From Sabulibacter ruber (GTDB taxonomy: Bacteria; Bacteroidota; Bacteroidia; Cytophagales; Hymenobacteraceae), in NCBI RefSeq assembly GCF_017355955.1, contig NZ_JAFFID010000002.1:682001-746000 (forward strand): a DNA stretch of 64,000 nucleotides, given 5' to 3'. The notes beneath the pieces are model-generated. The model was given only the letters and a program-made list of their open reading frames with translations. It had not been told where the DNA came from and ran no database searches. The position numbers and the translations under genes were made by a program. Of this stretch, positions 52,202 through 59,787 are shown in pieces (position 1 is the first letter of the stretch; each line of letters starts with the position of its first letter).

Positions 52202-52570
52202 TTACTGAGTGATAGGTTGGAGTTGCTGCTGCGCCCGGGCTCTGAGCTTGAAGAAGATGATCAGGTTAAGGAAGTGCATGCCGCCCAGGATCAGGATAAT
52301 CCAGCCTAGTTTCTGGCTCCGGACTTCTACCACTGCCTGTACAGACCCAATAGTGCCCACCTCTTTCAGCGCCAGGGTCATGTACCCAATGTTGATGAGG
52401 TAAAAGCCTACCACCAGCAGTTTATTCACATAATCGGCTAAGTCTGCATTGCCGTGGAAAATGTTTACCAGAAAAATGCGGCCGTTCTTGAACAAGACCC
52501 GGGCTACCCAGATTGTAAGGGCGATGCTCACAAGCAGGTAAATAGTGTAAGTGAGAATAAAGTAGTTCAT
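52202..52570 (-). CDS. Small membrane protein in the GbsR operon
   Basis: A 122-residue protein with three to four membrane helices (about 4-25, 48-68 and 88-110, with a weaker segment between) and a polar C-terminus (RARAQQQLQPITQ). No family is certain, but small proteins of this size accompany GbsR-TIGR01777-DUF2071 operons. It lies 73 nt after the regulator gene and 2 nt before the TIGR01777 gene. Confidence 0.7.
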   Translation of the reverse strand: MNYFILTYTIYLLVSIALTIWVARVLFKNGRIFLVNIFHGNADLADYVNKLLVVGFYLINIGYMTLALKEVGTIGSVQAVVEVRSQKLGWIILILGGMHFLNLIIFFKLRARAQQQLQPITQ

Positions 52571-52643
52571 AGTGTTTATTGGTTAAGTGGTGAATTGTTT
52601 ATATTGAACTTTCAGAAAAAATTGAAAATATAAGGCAAAAAAA

Positions 52644-53150
52644 TTATTTGAATAGCTTGAAAATAGAACCGAAGAACCAATTCTCTTCGGCTTTCAGCAT
52701 GGTTTCCAAGGTTTTGTCCACGTTAGAAGCCAGTTTGTTGATATCGGTGACAGAGGTTTTGAACGTCTTGTATTCCGGGTCCTGCTCATCGCCTTGTACT
52801 TCCTGCAGCTGATTCAGGAGTTTGAGCACCGGCTCCAGTTCCCGTCTTTTCCGTTCCTTGGCTACCTGGCGCGCAATGGTCCAGACATCTTTCTCGGCAA
52901 AAAAATACTCTTTGCGCTCACCGCTGCGGTGCTGTTTCTCAATCAGTCCCCAGTTGATCAGGTCTCTGAGGGTCATGTTGGCATTGCCGCGGGAAATCTG
53001 CAGTTGCTCCATGATCTGCTCTGTGGTGAGGGCCTCCGGCGAAATAAGGAGCAAGGCATGTACCTGGGCCATGGTGCGGTTGATGCCCCACTCAGATCCC
53101 AGCTTACCCCAAGCCTCTATGAATTTCTGTTTCGCCTCGGCTAATTCCAT
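52644..53150 (-). CDS. GbsR/MarR-family transcriptional regulator
   Basis: A 168-residue winged-helix regulator of the GbsR group: FIEAWGKLGSEWGINRTMAQVHALLLISPEALTTEQIMEQLQISRGNANMTLRDLINWGLIEKQHRSGERKEYF carries the HTH and wing. It heads a minus-strand operon (regulator, membrane protein, TIGR01777, DUF2071). The start at 53150 (MELAEAK) lies 4 nt after a perfect -7 element (TATCTTTG), so the transcript is almost leaderless; the longer frame from 53183 would start inside the operator. The palindrome overlapping the -33 element indicates self-repression. Confidence 0.87.
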   Translation of the reverse strand: MELAEAKQKFIEAWGKLGSEWGINRTMAQVHALLLISPEALTTEQIMEQLQISRGNANMTLRDLINWGLIEKQHRSGERKEYFFAEKDVWTIARQVAKERKRRELEPVLKLLNQLQEVQGDEQDPEYKTFKTSVTDINKLASNVDKTLETMLKAEENWFFGSIFKLFK

Positions 53151-53154
53151 GGCC

Positions 53155-53195
53155 CAAAGATAAACAAGTTTTGAAACTTTCAATATTTATTGAAA
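53155..53195 (-). promoter_or_regulatory. Promoter and operator of the GbsR operon
   Basis: On the minus strand, TTG (53183-53181), 18 nt and a perfect TATCTTTG (53162-53155). The -33 box lies inside the palindrome TTTCAAT-ATTT-ATTGAAA (53178-53195), and GTTTTGAAAC (53169-53177 region) adds a further half-site. The arrangement is that of an autorepressor site. Confidence 0.75.
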
Positions 53196-53397
53196 CATAC
53201 TTCAGCAGAAAATAAAAGTTTCGCCAGGCAGGGGAAATCTGCCTTTTAGAACGCTTTTTAAATTGGGAGCTTTGCAAAACTATGTTTTGGCTTGAAATAT
53301 GAATAATTAGTAGGGGTAGTGAATGGGGTAAACTGTCTTTACAGGAAAGCAAACCTGAACCCTTTTTCTCTAAACGGCTAAAAACTGCACCCCTACT

Positions 53398-54276
53398 ATG
53401 ATTAAGAAAATCTTGAAATGGACTGGTATCGTCCTGGGCTCTGTCATCTTACTTCTTTGCCTGGCATACTTCTACGTGTCTCATAACATAGGGCAGCGGA
53501 TGGAGAAGAAGTACACGTTTGCCCCGGAAAGCCTTGACGTTTCCCAGGATCAGGCGCTCTTGAGCCGCGGAAAACATTTGGTGGCCATCAAAGGCTGCAC
53601 CGACTGCCACGGTACCGATCTGTCTGGGAAAGTGTTGGTAGAAGACGGCGCGCTGGGCCGCCTGGTAGCCGCCAACCTCACCAAAGGTCAGGGCGGATTG
53701 CCCGCCAATTACACCACTACAGACTGGGTAAAGGCGCTTCGGCACGGAGTAGACAAAAACGGACAGGCCTTGCTGTTCATGCCTTCGCATGAAACCACCC
53801 TGCTGTCGGCTCAGGATATGGCGGCCATCATTGCCTACTGCCAAAGCGTAGAGCCCGTGAACAAACCCTTGCCTGCCATAGAAGTGGGGCCGGTGGTGAA
53901 AGTAATGGCTTACCTGGATAAAATGCCGTTGTTTCCGGTAGAGAAGATTGACCACGGCAAGCCCATGGTGACGCAGGTAGATACCGTAGAGGGGGTAGCC
54001 ATGGGCAAATACCTGGCGGTGGCGTGCAGCGGTTGCCATGGCAATAACCTGAAGGGCGGAGACCCCGTGGCCCCAGGCTATCCGCCGGTACCCAACATCA
54101 CCCAGGCCGGACACGTGGGCAAATGGACCCAGGCCCAGTTCATACAGACGCTGCGCACCGGTAAAACCCCCGAGGGCAAGCAGCTGAGCAATGACAACAT
54201 GCCCTGGAAAATGACGGCCCAATACACAGACAAAGAACTGGCCTCTATCTACAAATACTGCCAGTCTATTCAATAG
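53398..54276 (+). CDS. Membrane-anchored dihaem cytochrome c
   Basis: A 292-residue c-type cytochrome. An uncleaved N-terminal helix (about 6-26) anchors it to the inner membrane. Two cytochrome-c domains follow: haem 1 CTDCH (Cys67, Cys70, His71) and haem 2 CSGCH (Cys210, Cys213, His214). Each is followed by a Met-containing loop (FMPSHET; NDNMPWK) that can supply the sixth ligand. The arrangement matches the cytochrome subunits of periplasmic alcohol/sorbosone dehydrogenases. No partner dehydrogenase is adjacent. It is divergent from the GbsR operon. Confidence 0.87.
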   Translation: MIKKILKWTGIVLGSVILLLCLAYFYVSHNIGQRMEKKYTFAPESLDVSQDQALLSRGKHLVAIKGCTDCHGTDLSGKVLVEDGALGRLVAANLTKGQGGLPANYTTTDWVKALRHGVDKNGQALLFMPSHETTLLSAQDMAAIIAYCQSVEPVNKPLPAIEVGPVVKVMAYLDKMPLFPVEKIDHGKPMVTQVDTVEGVAMGKYLAVACSGCHGNNLKGGDPVAPGYPPVPNITQAGHVGKWTQAQFIQTLRTGKTPEGKQLSNDNMPWKMTAQYTDKELASIYKYCQSIQ

Positions 54277-54328
54277 CTAACGCCCCGTCTGTTCCGGAAA
54301 GGACAGCATTACGAGAAGATTAGCAAGG

Positions 54329-54390
54329 AAAGGCAACTCCCGTTTTGGGTTGGTTTTAGCTTAAACCAACCCAAAACGGGAGTTGCCTTT
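54329..54390. terminator. Very long terminator after the cytochrome c gene
   Basis: A perfect 28-bp stem (54329-54356 and 54363-54390) with a 6-nt loop, starting AAAGGCAACTCCCGTTTTGG. It is one of the longest in the window. The T run is short (CCTTTTAG). Confidence 0.85.
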
Positions 54391-54555
54391 TAGTTACCTA
54401 AACCGTGGCTGTTGATCAGCAGGAAGGTTGTAAAGGTTGTGTAAAGCGTTGATAATGAAATGTGTTGTTGGCTTCTGAAGCGCGTTTTTAGGCCGGTTTC
54501 CTTAAACCAGACCAGTTTTGCCTCGTTAATAAAAGCTCACCAAACCAGAAAAGTC

Positions 54556-55350
54556 ATGGCGAATACAGCAAAATACGCCCTCATTACCGGTGGCACTGTG
54601 GGCATTGGTTATGAGTTGGCCAAACTCTTTGCCCAGGACAAGTACAACCTCATATTGGTAGCCAGAGACCAGACCGAACTAGACACCTGCGCCGGTGAAT
54701 TCAGGCAGAACTATGGGGTGGACGTAGTTACCCTTGCCAAAGACCTGTTTCAGCGGCAGGCTCCGTTTGAGGTCTACGACGAGGTGAAAGCCCGCGGTCT
54801 GCAGGTAGACGCGCTGGTGAATAACGCCGGACAAGGCCAGTACGGCGAGTTCATTGAAACCGACATCAACCGCGAACTGGACATTGTGCAGCTCAACATT
54901 GGGGCCTACCTTGTGTTAACCAAGTCTTTCCTGAAAGAAATGGTGGCCCGCAACGAGGGTAAAATCCTGATGGTGTCTTCCATTGGCGGCGAACTGCCCG
55001 GCCCGCTGCAATCGGTGTATCACGCCACCAAGGCCTTTATCACTTCCTTCACGGAGGCCATCCAGAACGAGGTGAAAGAGACCAACGTAACCATCACCAA
55101 GCTGCTGCCCGGCCCCACCGCCACCGATTTTTTCCACAAAGCAGACATGGAAGAAGCCAGGATGATCAAGGAAGGCGATCTGGCAGATCCGGCCAAAGTA
55201 GCCAAAGACGGCTACGAAGCCCTTATGAAAGGCGAACTGGAAATCATCTCCGGCCTGAAAAACAAAATAATGGTAGGTGCCAGCAAACTCATGCCCGACA
55301 GCATGGTAGCCGAGAACATGCACAAAATGTCAAAGCCCAGCGAGGAGTAA
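54556..55350 (+). CDS. Short-chain dehydrogenase/reductase
   Basis: A classical SDR of 264 residues: cofactor motif TGGTVGIGYELAK, NNAGQGQYGEF, catalytic Ser in SSIGGELPG and YHATK (Tyr-x3-Lys). The C-terminal part (ITKLLPGPTATDFFHKADMEE) is typical of the DltE/YqjQ-like group. Substrate unknown. The start at 54556 (MANTAKY) is chosen; the longer frame from 54460 has no family similarity and runs through a palindrome-family copy (54479-54517). A terminator follows at 55390. Confidence 0.92.
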   Translation: MANTAKYALITGGTVGIGYELAKLFAQDKYNLILVARDQTELDTCAGEFRQNYGVDVVTLAKDLFQRQAPFEVYDEVKARGLQVDALVNNAGQGQYGEFIETDINRELDIVQLNIGAYLVLTKSFLKEMVARNEGKILMVSSIGGELPGPLQSVYHATKAFITSFTEAIQNEVKETNVTITKLLPGPTATDFFHKADMEEARMIKEGDLADPAKVAKDGYEALMKGELEIISGLKNKIMVGASKLMPDSMVAENMHKMSKPSEE

Positions 55351-55389
55351 ATTGACGTAATGTAAACGGCAAACCCGGTTTGAAGGAGG

Positions 55390-55443
55390 AAGGCGTTTCA
55401 AGGCTATTTATTTGAATGTAGCCCTGAAACGCCTTTCTTTTTA
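55390..55443 (+). terminator. Terminator of the SDR gene
   Basis: AAGGCGTTTCAAGGCTA pairs with TAGCC-CTGAAACGCCTT across 55390-55434, followed by TCTTTTTA. Confidence 0.8.
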
Positions 55444-55497
55444 TAGTCTATTGATAGTGTTTCTTCCGCTAAATGCTTTACATCAAGCACATCACTT

Positions 55498-55721
55498 CCC
55501 TCGCTCGCCTCTGGCGAGTGTGAGTTATCCCGCGGCCTCTGGCCGCTATGCAAATCAGAACGAAAGGCACGGAAGTAACTTCCGCGCCATAGAACTGCCT
55601 CAGAGTTACAAAAGGAGCATAGCCCAGCCTTAAGACTCAGCCTTAACAACCCATGTAAGCTACTCCAATCCGGTGCCCAGAGGCCACCAGATAACTCACA
55701 CTCGCCAGAGGCGAGCGAGGG
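55498..55721. repeat. REPIN-like element B, inverted hairpin ends
   Basis: A 224-bp element with perfect 30-bp inverted ends (55498-55527 and 55692-55721, starting CCCTCGCTCGCC). Each end is followed inward by a second hairpin (GCGGCCTCTGGCCGC at 55532-55546; a partial partner near 55672). The centre contains the 27-bp hairpin repeat 55568-55594 (exact inverse of 17851-17877). No gene inside. Confidence 0.87.
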
Positions 55722-55772
55722 CGTGTTGTAGGGCTGAATTACGCAAAACAGCCCAGAAACGCCTTTGCGTTT

Positions 55773-56333
55773 CTAAGCTAAAAGGGTGTCCTGGTTGAGC
55801 TCTGTTGGTTGGGCGTTGTACCACAGTTGCACCAAGCCGGAAGGGAAGGTGAGGCTTTGGGTGAGGGTGAGGTATTGCTCGGGTCTACCGTCTTTGAACA
55901 ACCGGATGCCGCTCCCCAGCAAGTGCGGAATCACCGAGATGATGAGCCTGTCAATGAGTTTGTCTTTGAGCAGGGCGTACACCACCTCACCGCCGCCGTC
56001 GCAGTAAATGTTTTTACCGGGTTGCTGCCGCAGCGAGGAAATGAGGTCTTTCAGGTCGCCGCCGTAAAACTCCACATTCTCGTCATGGCCGGTTCTTGTT
56101 TTAGACAGCACATAGCACTTCTTGTCTTTGTGCATGAACTCGGGCATGTTCATAGACAGGACTTTGTCATACGTACGGCGGCCCCAGATGAGGGTGTCTA
56201 CCGTGTGCTGGAAAGCCTGGTACCCGTAATCTTCGCCGGGTCTTTCCACCATAGACAGGAAATCAATGTTATCATCTTCTTTGGCTATGTAGCCGTCAAG
56301 ACTCATGGCAATGTAGAGGACTACTTGTCTCAT
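55773..56333 (-). CDS. DHFR-like (RibD C-terminal) reductase family protein
   Basis: A 186-residue protein of the dihydrofolate-reductase-like family (RibD_C): VVLYIAMSLDGYIAKEDDNIDFL at the start, TLIWGRRTYDKVLSM in the middle, NIYCDGGGEVVYALLKDKLIDRLIISVIPHLLGSG near the end. Family members reduce pyrimidine or folate-like substrates with NADPH, but most stand-alone copies are of unknown role. The start at 56333 is chosen since the longer frame from 56396 reads through the terminator of the upstream gene. Confidence 0.87.
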   Translation of the reverse strand: MRQVVLYIAMSLDGYIAKEDDNIDFLSMVERPGEDYGYQAFQHTVDTLIWGRRTYDKVLSMNMPEFMHKDKKCYVLSKTRTGHDENVEFYGGDLKDLISSLRQQPGKNIYCDGGGEVVYALLKDKLIDRLIISVIPHLLGSGIRLFKDGRPEQYLTLTQSLTFPSGLVQLWYNAQPTELNQDTLLA

Positions 56334-56356
56334 GTATGTTTTATGATTGGTTTTCA

Positions 56357-56398
56357 GAAAAAAGCCTTGAAACGCCTGGCAGAAAAGGCGTTTCAAGG
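56357..56398 (-). terminator. Terminator of the 57-kb lipoprotein gene
   Basis: CCTTGAAACGCCT (56365-56377) pairs with AGGCGTTTCAAGG (56386-56398); on the minus strand it is followed by CTTTTTTC. Confidence 0.85.
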
Positions 56399-56431
56399 AG
56401 ATGATAAAGCTGTGCGGTGGAAGTGCCTTGC

Positions 56432-57505
56432 CTACAGTAGTTGTTCCTTGTAGGAAAGGAAGTCTTTCTCTTCTTTCACAAACACCCCGGAAAGAGTGGT
56501 AACAAAGACCTTGTGGTTGAACAAAGCCAGAGAGGTAATCTTGTGGCCCTTCATGCCCTCGTTCTTCAGCTCCAACATACTGAGGGTAGTAGGGTTGATC
56601 CTGATTTGGAACATCTGGTCATTGTAGGTGCCAATGAGCAGCGTATCGTTCAGGCTGGTGTAGGAGAGCAGGTTGAGCGTGCTGATATCGGCTTTCAGGT
56701 TCCAGCTCTTGCCATCAGTGGATTGGTGCAGGCCATCGTTGAACAGGCCGTAAATGTTCTGCTTGTACGTGAACAAACCCCGCAGCCCGTTGTCGCGCAG
56801 CTTTTGCAGGGAGCCGTTCTCGGAAAGATGGAAGGTCGCCTCGCCGTTGCCCAGGTAAAAACCATCTTCCAGAAAACTCAGGAACTGCGTGTACACATGA
56901 TTAGAGCTTATCTGTACAATCTGGGTGTTGGTGATAGACACCTCGTCCCACAAACCTCTGGTGCTGGGCTGTATCTGTAGCCTGACCAGCAGAACCTTCA
57001 TCCCGTCGATGGCCTGGTAAGGAATGGCCAGCACCTTGTTGGGCGAAATCTTCATGCACTCGCTCTGCGCGGCAAGTGGGAAATCAAACTCTCTGAACTT
57101 GGGATCTATAGTGGGTAGGTGAATGCCTACCCCGGACTGGATAGAGGGCCAGTAGTTGGGATAGCAAACCACGGTTGATTGATCAAAGGCCACGGCCAAC
57201 AGATCATCCGAGACCGGGTACTTGTACTGCGTAGGATTTCTGACGCTTTCCAGAATACTGCGGGTAGTCACGTCTTTGCCTTTGTCCTGCGCAAGCGTGG
57301 TGAGGCTGTTCAGGCCCATCACAAACAGTTTGCCGCTTACGGCGTGGCTGTTGGTTTGCACGCGGGTGTCATACAGGAAACGGCCGTCTTCTTGCCAGGT
57401 AGCCTCCGGCGTTTTGGGGGTAACCTCTTCTTCCTCTGTTTCTTCACAGCTCCACAGTGAAAAACTCAGGCAAACCAGCAGAACTCTCTTGAAAAGTAAG
57501 TGCAT
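56432..57505 (-). CDS. Lipoprotein, possible beta-propeller
   Basis: A 357-residue lipoprotein with lipobox LWSC (Cys20), then an acidic spacer (EETEEEEVTPKTPE). The remainder is beta-rich, with several spaced strand pairs such as VYTQFLSFLEDGFYLGNGEATF, GLFTYKQNIYGLFNDGLHQSTDGKSWN and LLIGTYNDQMFQIR, and ends TLSGVFVKEEKDF, a pattern seen in propeller-type repeats of the photosystem-stability/BNR kind. A specific family is not clear. It is a single gene with its own terminator. Confidence 0.6.
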   Translation of the reverse strand: MHLLFKRVLLVCLSFSLWSCEETEEEEVTPKTPEATWQEDGRFLYDTRVQTNSHAVSGKLFVMGLNSLTTLAQDKGKDVTTRSILESVRNPTQYKYPVSDDLLAVAFDQSTVVCYPNYWPSIQSGVGIHLPTIDPKFREFDFPLAAQSECMKISPNKVLAIPYQAIDGMKVLLVRLQIQPSTRGLWDEVSITNTQIVQISSNHVYTQFLSFLEDGFYLGNGEATFHLSENGSLQKLRDNGLRGLFTYKQNIYGLFNDGLHQSTDGKSWNLKADISTLNLLSYTSLNDTLLIGTYNDQMFQIRINPTTLSMLELKNEGMKGHKITSLALFNHKVFVTTLSGVFVKEEKDFLSYKEQLL

Positions 57506-57633
57506 TGGGGCAGGGTCAATCTTTCACTAAAGACAGGCAAACACCAGCATACCCTATGTGAATAGGCATTTTTATTCTTCTGAGAAAAGAAAGCAAGAAA
57601 CCAGCATCCGCGGTGGCCTGATGACCAGGAACC

Positions 57634-58089
57634 TTACTTTTTATACTGGGCTTCATACCGCGCAATCCAGTCTTGCGGGGTCATTTTGGAGGCCAGTTCT
57701 CCCAGGAGCTGAAAAGGAATCTGGTCTGGTTTCTTGAACCTGATGCAGCTTTTGCCCATGTCCAGCTTGGTCTTGCTGTGCTTGGGGTACTCAGCGGTAA
57801 ACCACGCTAGCAGCTCCGGATCTGCGTACAGGCCCATGTGGTACACGGCAATGAAGTTTTTCTGCGAGGCGATGCTCAGGAACGGCAACGGCAATTTGGG
57901 ATTGCAATGGTACCCATCCGGATAAAGGGTGTGCGGCACCACGTACCCGATCATGCCGTAACTCATCTCCTCTGAAAAGCCGCTAGGCAGGTTTTCCAGC
58001 AAGGTGCTCCGCAAGTGAGCCATGGCTGGTTTCCGGTCATCGGGTAAGGTATCCAGGTAGCCTTGGGGGCTAAGGGCGGTAGTTTGCAT
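57634..58089 (-). CDS. DUF1801 family protein
   Basis: A 151-residue cytoplasmic protein of the YdhG/DUF1801 fold: GYLDTLPDDRKPAMAHLRSTLLENLP, EEMSYGMIGYVVP, FLSIASQKNFIAVYHMGLYA and KTKLDMGKSCIRFKKPDQIP, in the family order. Relatives are found widely, with no established activity. A full promoter (TTG at 58180-58178, 19 nt, TAAATTTG at 58158-58151) precedes it. It ends without a visible terminator. Confidence 0.87.
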   Translation of the reverse strand: MQTTALSPQGYLDTLPDDRKPAMAHLRSTLLENLPSGFSEEMSYGMIGYVVPHTLYPDGYHCNPKLPLPFLSIASQKNFIAVYHMGLYADPELLAWFTAEYPKHSKTKLDMGKSCIRFKKPDQIPFQLLGELASKMTPQDWIARYEAQYKK

Positions 58090-58398
58090 TGGTAGGAAAT
58101 TAAAGGAGAGAGAACACTTCTGGCAAGGGCATATCGGCGGAGCCGGTAACCAAATTTATCAAGTATTTCCTGCTTTGCAAGCAGAAGGTGCAATCCTGCG
58201 CAGGAGCAGGTCTTTCAGTTGACCCCGGAAAAGGAGAAGCTGGTGAATGAGGCGTTTTCGGCTTGCTTTCAGGAAAGGAGGGCTAAAAAGGCAGTTGTTC
58301 CTTGCTGCGTCAGGAATATTTGCCTTATCTGATCTCTGCTACAAAAACACCTTAAAATGTAGCACATCTTTCTGCCCATTTCCACGTTGGTATCGGCT
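58090..58398. other. 309-nt gap before the MtfA-like gene
   Basis: No gene seen. It holds the DUF1801 promoter, small hairpins (CTGCTTTGCAAGCAG, TCCTGCGCAGGA near 58170-58210) and a palindrome-family copy at 58252-58293. Confidence 0.45.
58151..58180 (-). promoter_or_regulatory. Candidate promoter of the DUF1801 gene
   Basis: TTG (58180-58178), a 19-nt spacer and a perfect TAAATTTG (58158-58151), 61 nt before the ATG at 58089. Confidence 0.6.
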
Positions 58399-59319
58399 AT
58401 GGGAATGGTAGCATTTGTAGTTGTGGTAGCGGTAGTGGTTCTTCTGTTTTACAGGTGGGCTACCCGTAAATCAAGAAGGCGCAAGAAAGTGCTGGCGCAG
58501 GAGTTTCCGGCGGAGTGGCGCAAAATCCTCACCGACCGGGTAGGCTTTTACCATACGCTCAAAACCGATGAGGAAAAGCAGCGCTTCGAGAAGATGGTGC
58601 AGTTATTTTTGTCTGAGAAGCGCATCACGGGCATTGAAACCGTCATTGATGATACCACTAAGTTACTGGTGGCCGCCAGCGCTATTATCCCCACGTTTGG
58701 GATACAGGATTGGGAGTACCAGAACCTGGGCGAAGTCTTAGTGTTTCCAGGCAGCCTGGAGCGGTTCAAGGACGAAGACAGCGAGGCCGTGTCTGAGGTA
58801 CTGGGCCGCGTGAACCCTTTCCAGAACGACCATTACGTGACCCTCTCCAAACCCGCCCTGGAGCGCGGCTTCAATGACATGGCCGACCGCCAGAACGTGG
58901 GCATCCATGAGTTTGCGCACATGCTGGACCAGGCAGACGGCGAAATCAACGGAACCCCCAGCGCCTACCTGCCCGATGAGTTGATTCAGCCCTGGCAAGC
59001 CTTGGTAGACCGCAAAATAAAGGAAATCAAGAAAGGCGAATCGGATATTAACCCGTACGGAGCCACCAATGAGGCGGAGTTCTTCGCGGTGTCCACGGAG
59101 TATTTCTTTGAGAAACCGGGCCAGATGGCCGAGAAGCACCCGAAACTGTACGCCATGCTCACCCGCATTTTCAAGCAGAACCCAAAACGCCGGTTCAGCC
59201 TCAATTTCCGGGAACTGCTCAACCCCTACGGCAAGCGCCTGGGTCGCAATGAGCCCTGCCCCTGCGGCAGCGGCCAGAAGTACAAGAACTGCTGCCTGCC
59301 CAAAAGATCGGCGGCTTAA
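58399..59319 (+). CDS. MtfA-like zinc peptidase with SEC-C motif
   Basis: A 306-residue protein. An N-terminal membrane helix (about 4-22) is followed by the M90/MtfA peptidase domain (about 35-270) with the zinc motif HEFAH (His170, Glu171, His174) and a downstream NEAEFFAVSTEYFFEKP glutamate helix, and a C-terminal SEC-C zinc finger (GRNEPCPCGSGQKYKNCC). E. coli MtfA degrades peptides and controls the Mlc repressor; here the added membrane helix and SEC-C motif differ from that protein. The start at 58399 is an ATG; a TTG lies 12 nt upstream and another ATG 6 nt downstream. Substrate unknown. Confidence 0.9.
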   Translation: MGMVAFVVVVAVVVLLFYRWATRKSRRRKKVLAQEFPAEWRKILTDRVGFYHTLKTDEEKQRFEKMVQLFLSEKRITGIETVIDDTTKLLVAASAIIPTFGIQDWEYQNLGEVLVFPGSLERFKDEDSEAVSEVLGRVNPFQNDHYVTLSKPALERGFNDMADRQNVGIHEFAHMLDQADGEINGTPSAYLPDELIQPWQALVDRKIKEIKKGESDINPYGATNEAEFFAVSTEYFFEKPGQMAEKHPKLYAMLTRIFKQNPKRRFSLNFRELLNPYGKRLGRNEPCPCGSGQKYKNCCLPKRSAA

Positions 59320-59346
59320 TCTTCTGGGATTTTAGGCTTCTGGTGA

Positions 59347-59697
59347 TTACCGCTTTTTATACCCCATGGAGAGACCCAGATCGCCGGTTATTTTCAGGTC
59401 CACGGCTGCGGTGTCATTAGAAGTATTACTGATGATGAGGGCGGTGTTTTTGTCTACTTTCAGGCTGGCCCGCTGGTTGGGTTTCACATTCAAAGGAGAA
59501 TGGGTGCCTCCGTCTAAAGGAGCCTGGTAAATAGAGAGACTGGTTTGGGAGGCGTTTCTCAGGTTTACCTGAAAAGAGCCGTGCTGGTTATTGCCCAGGA
59601 CAAACGTATCGTTGGGTCTGATGTAAGTGGTAGAGTTGAGCGAGGCGCAGGAGGTCAGGCAAAGGAGCGTAACTACTGCCAGAGAAAGGTTTTTCAT
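59347..59697 (-). CDS. Small beta-rich lipoprotein
   Basis: A 116-residue lipoprotein with lipobox LTSC (Cys17) and a mature domain of short strands (TFVLGNNQHGSFQVNLRNAS, LNVKPNQRASLKVDKNTALIISNTSNDTAAVDLKI). I recognise no family, although the pattern is that of a small immunoglobulin-like or jelly-roll fold. It lies on the opposite strand from the MtfA-like gene and converges on it. Surface or periplasmic location is inferred. Confidence 0.6.
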   Translation of the reverse strand: MKNLSLAVVTLLCLTSCASLNSTTYIRPNDTFVLGNNQHGSFQVNLRNASQTSLSIYQAPLDGGTHSPLNVKPNQRASLKVDKNTALIISNTSNDTAAVDLKITGDLGLSMGYKKR

Positions 59698-59787
59698 GGG
59701 CTAATTCTAAGTGAGTGTTTTTGCAGGAAAATGGAAGGTAAATTCTTCACAAGGGCGGTGGCGTCAGAAGATTCCAGGGGAGAGAGA

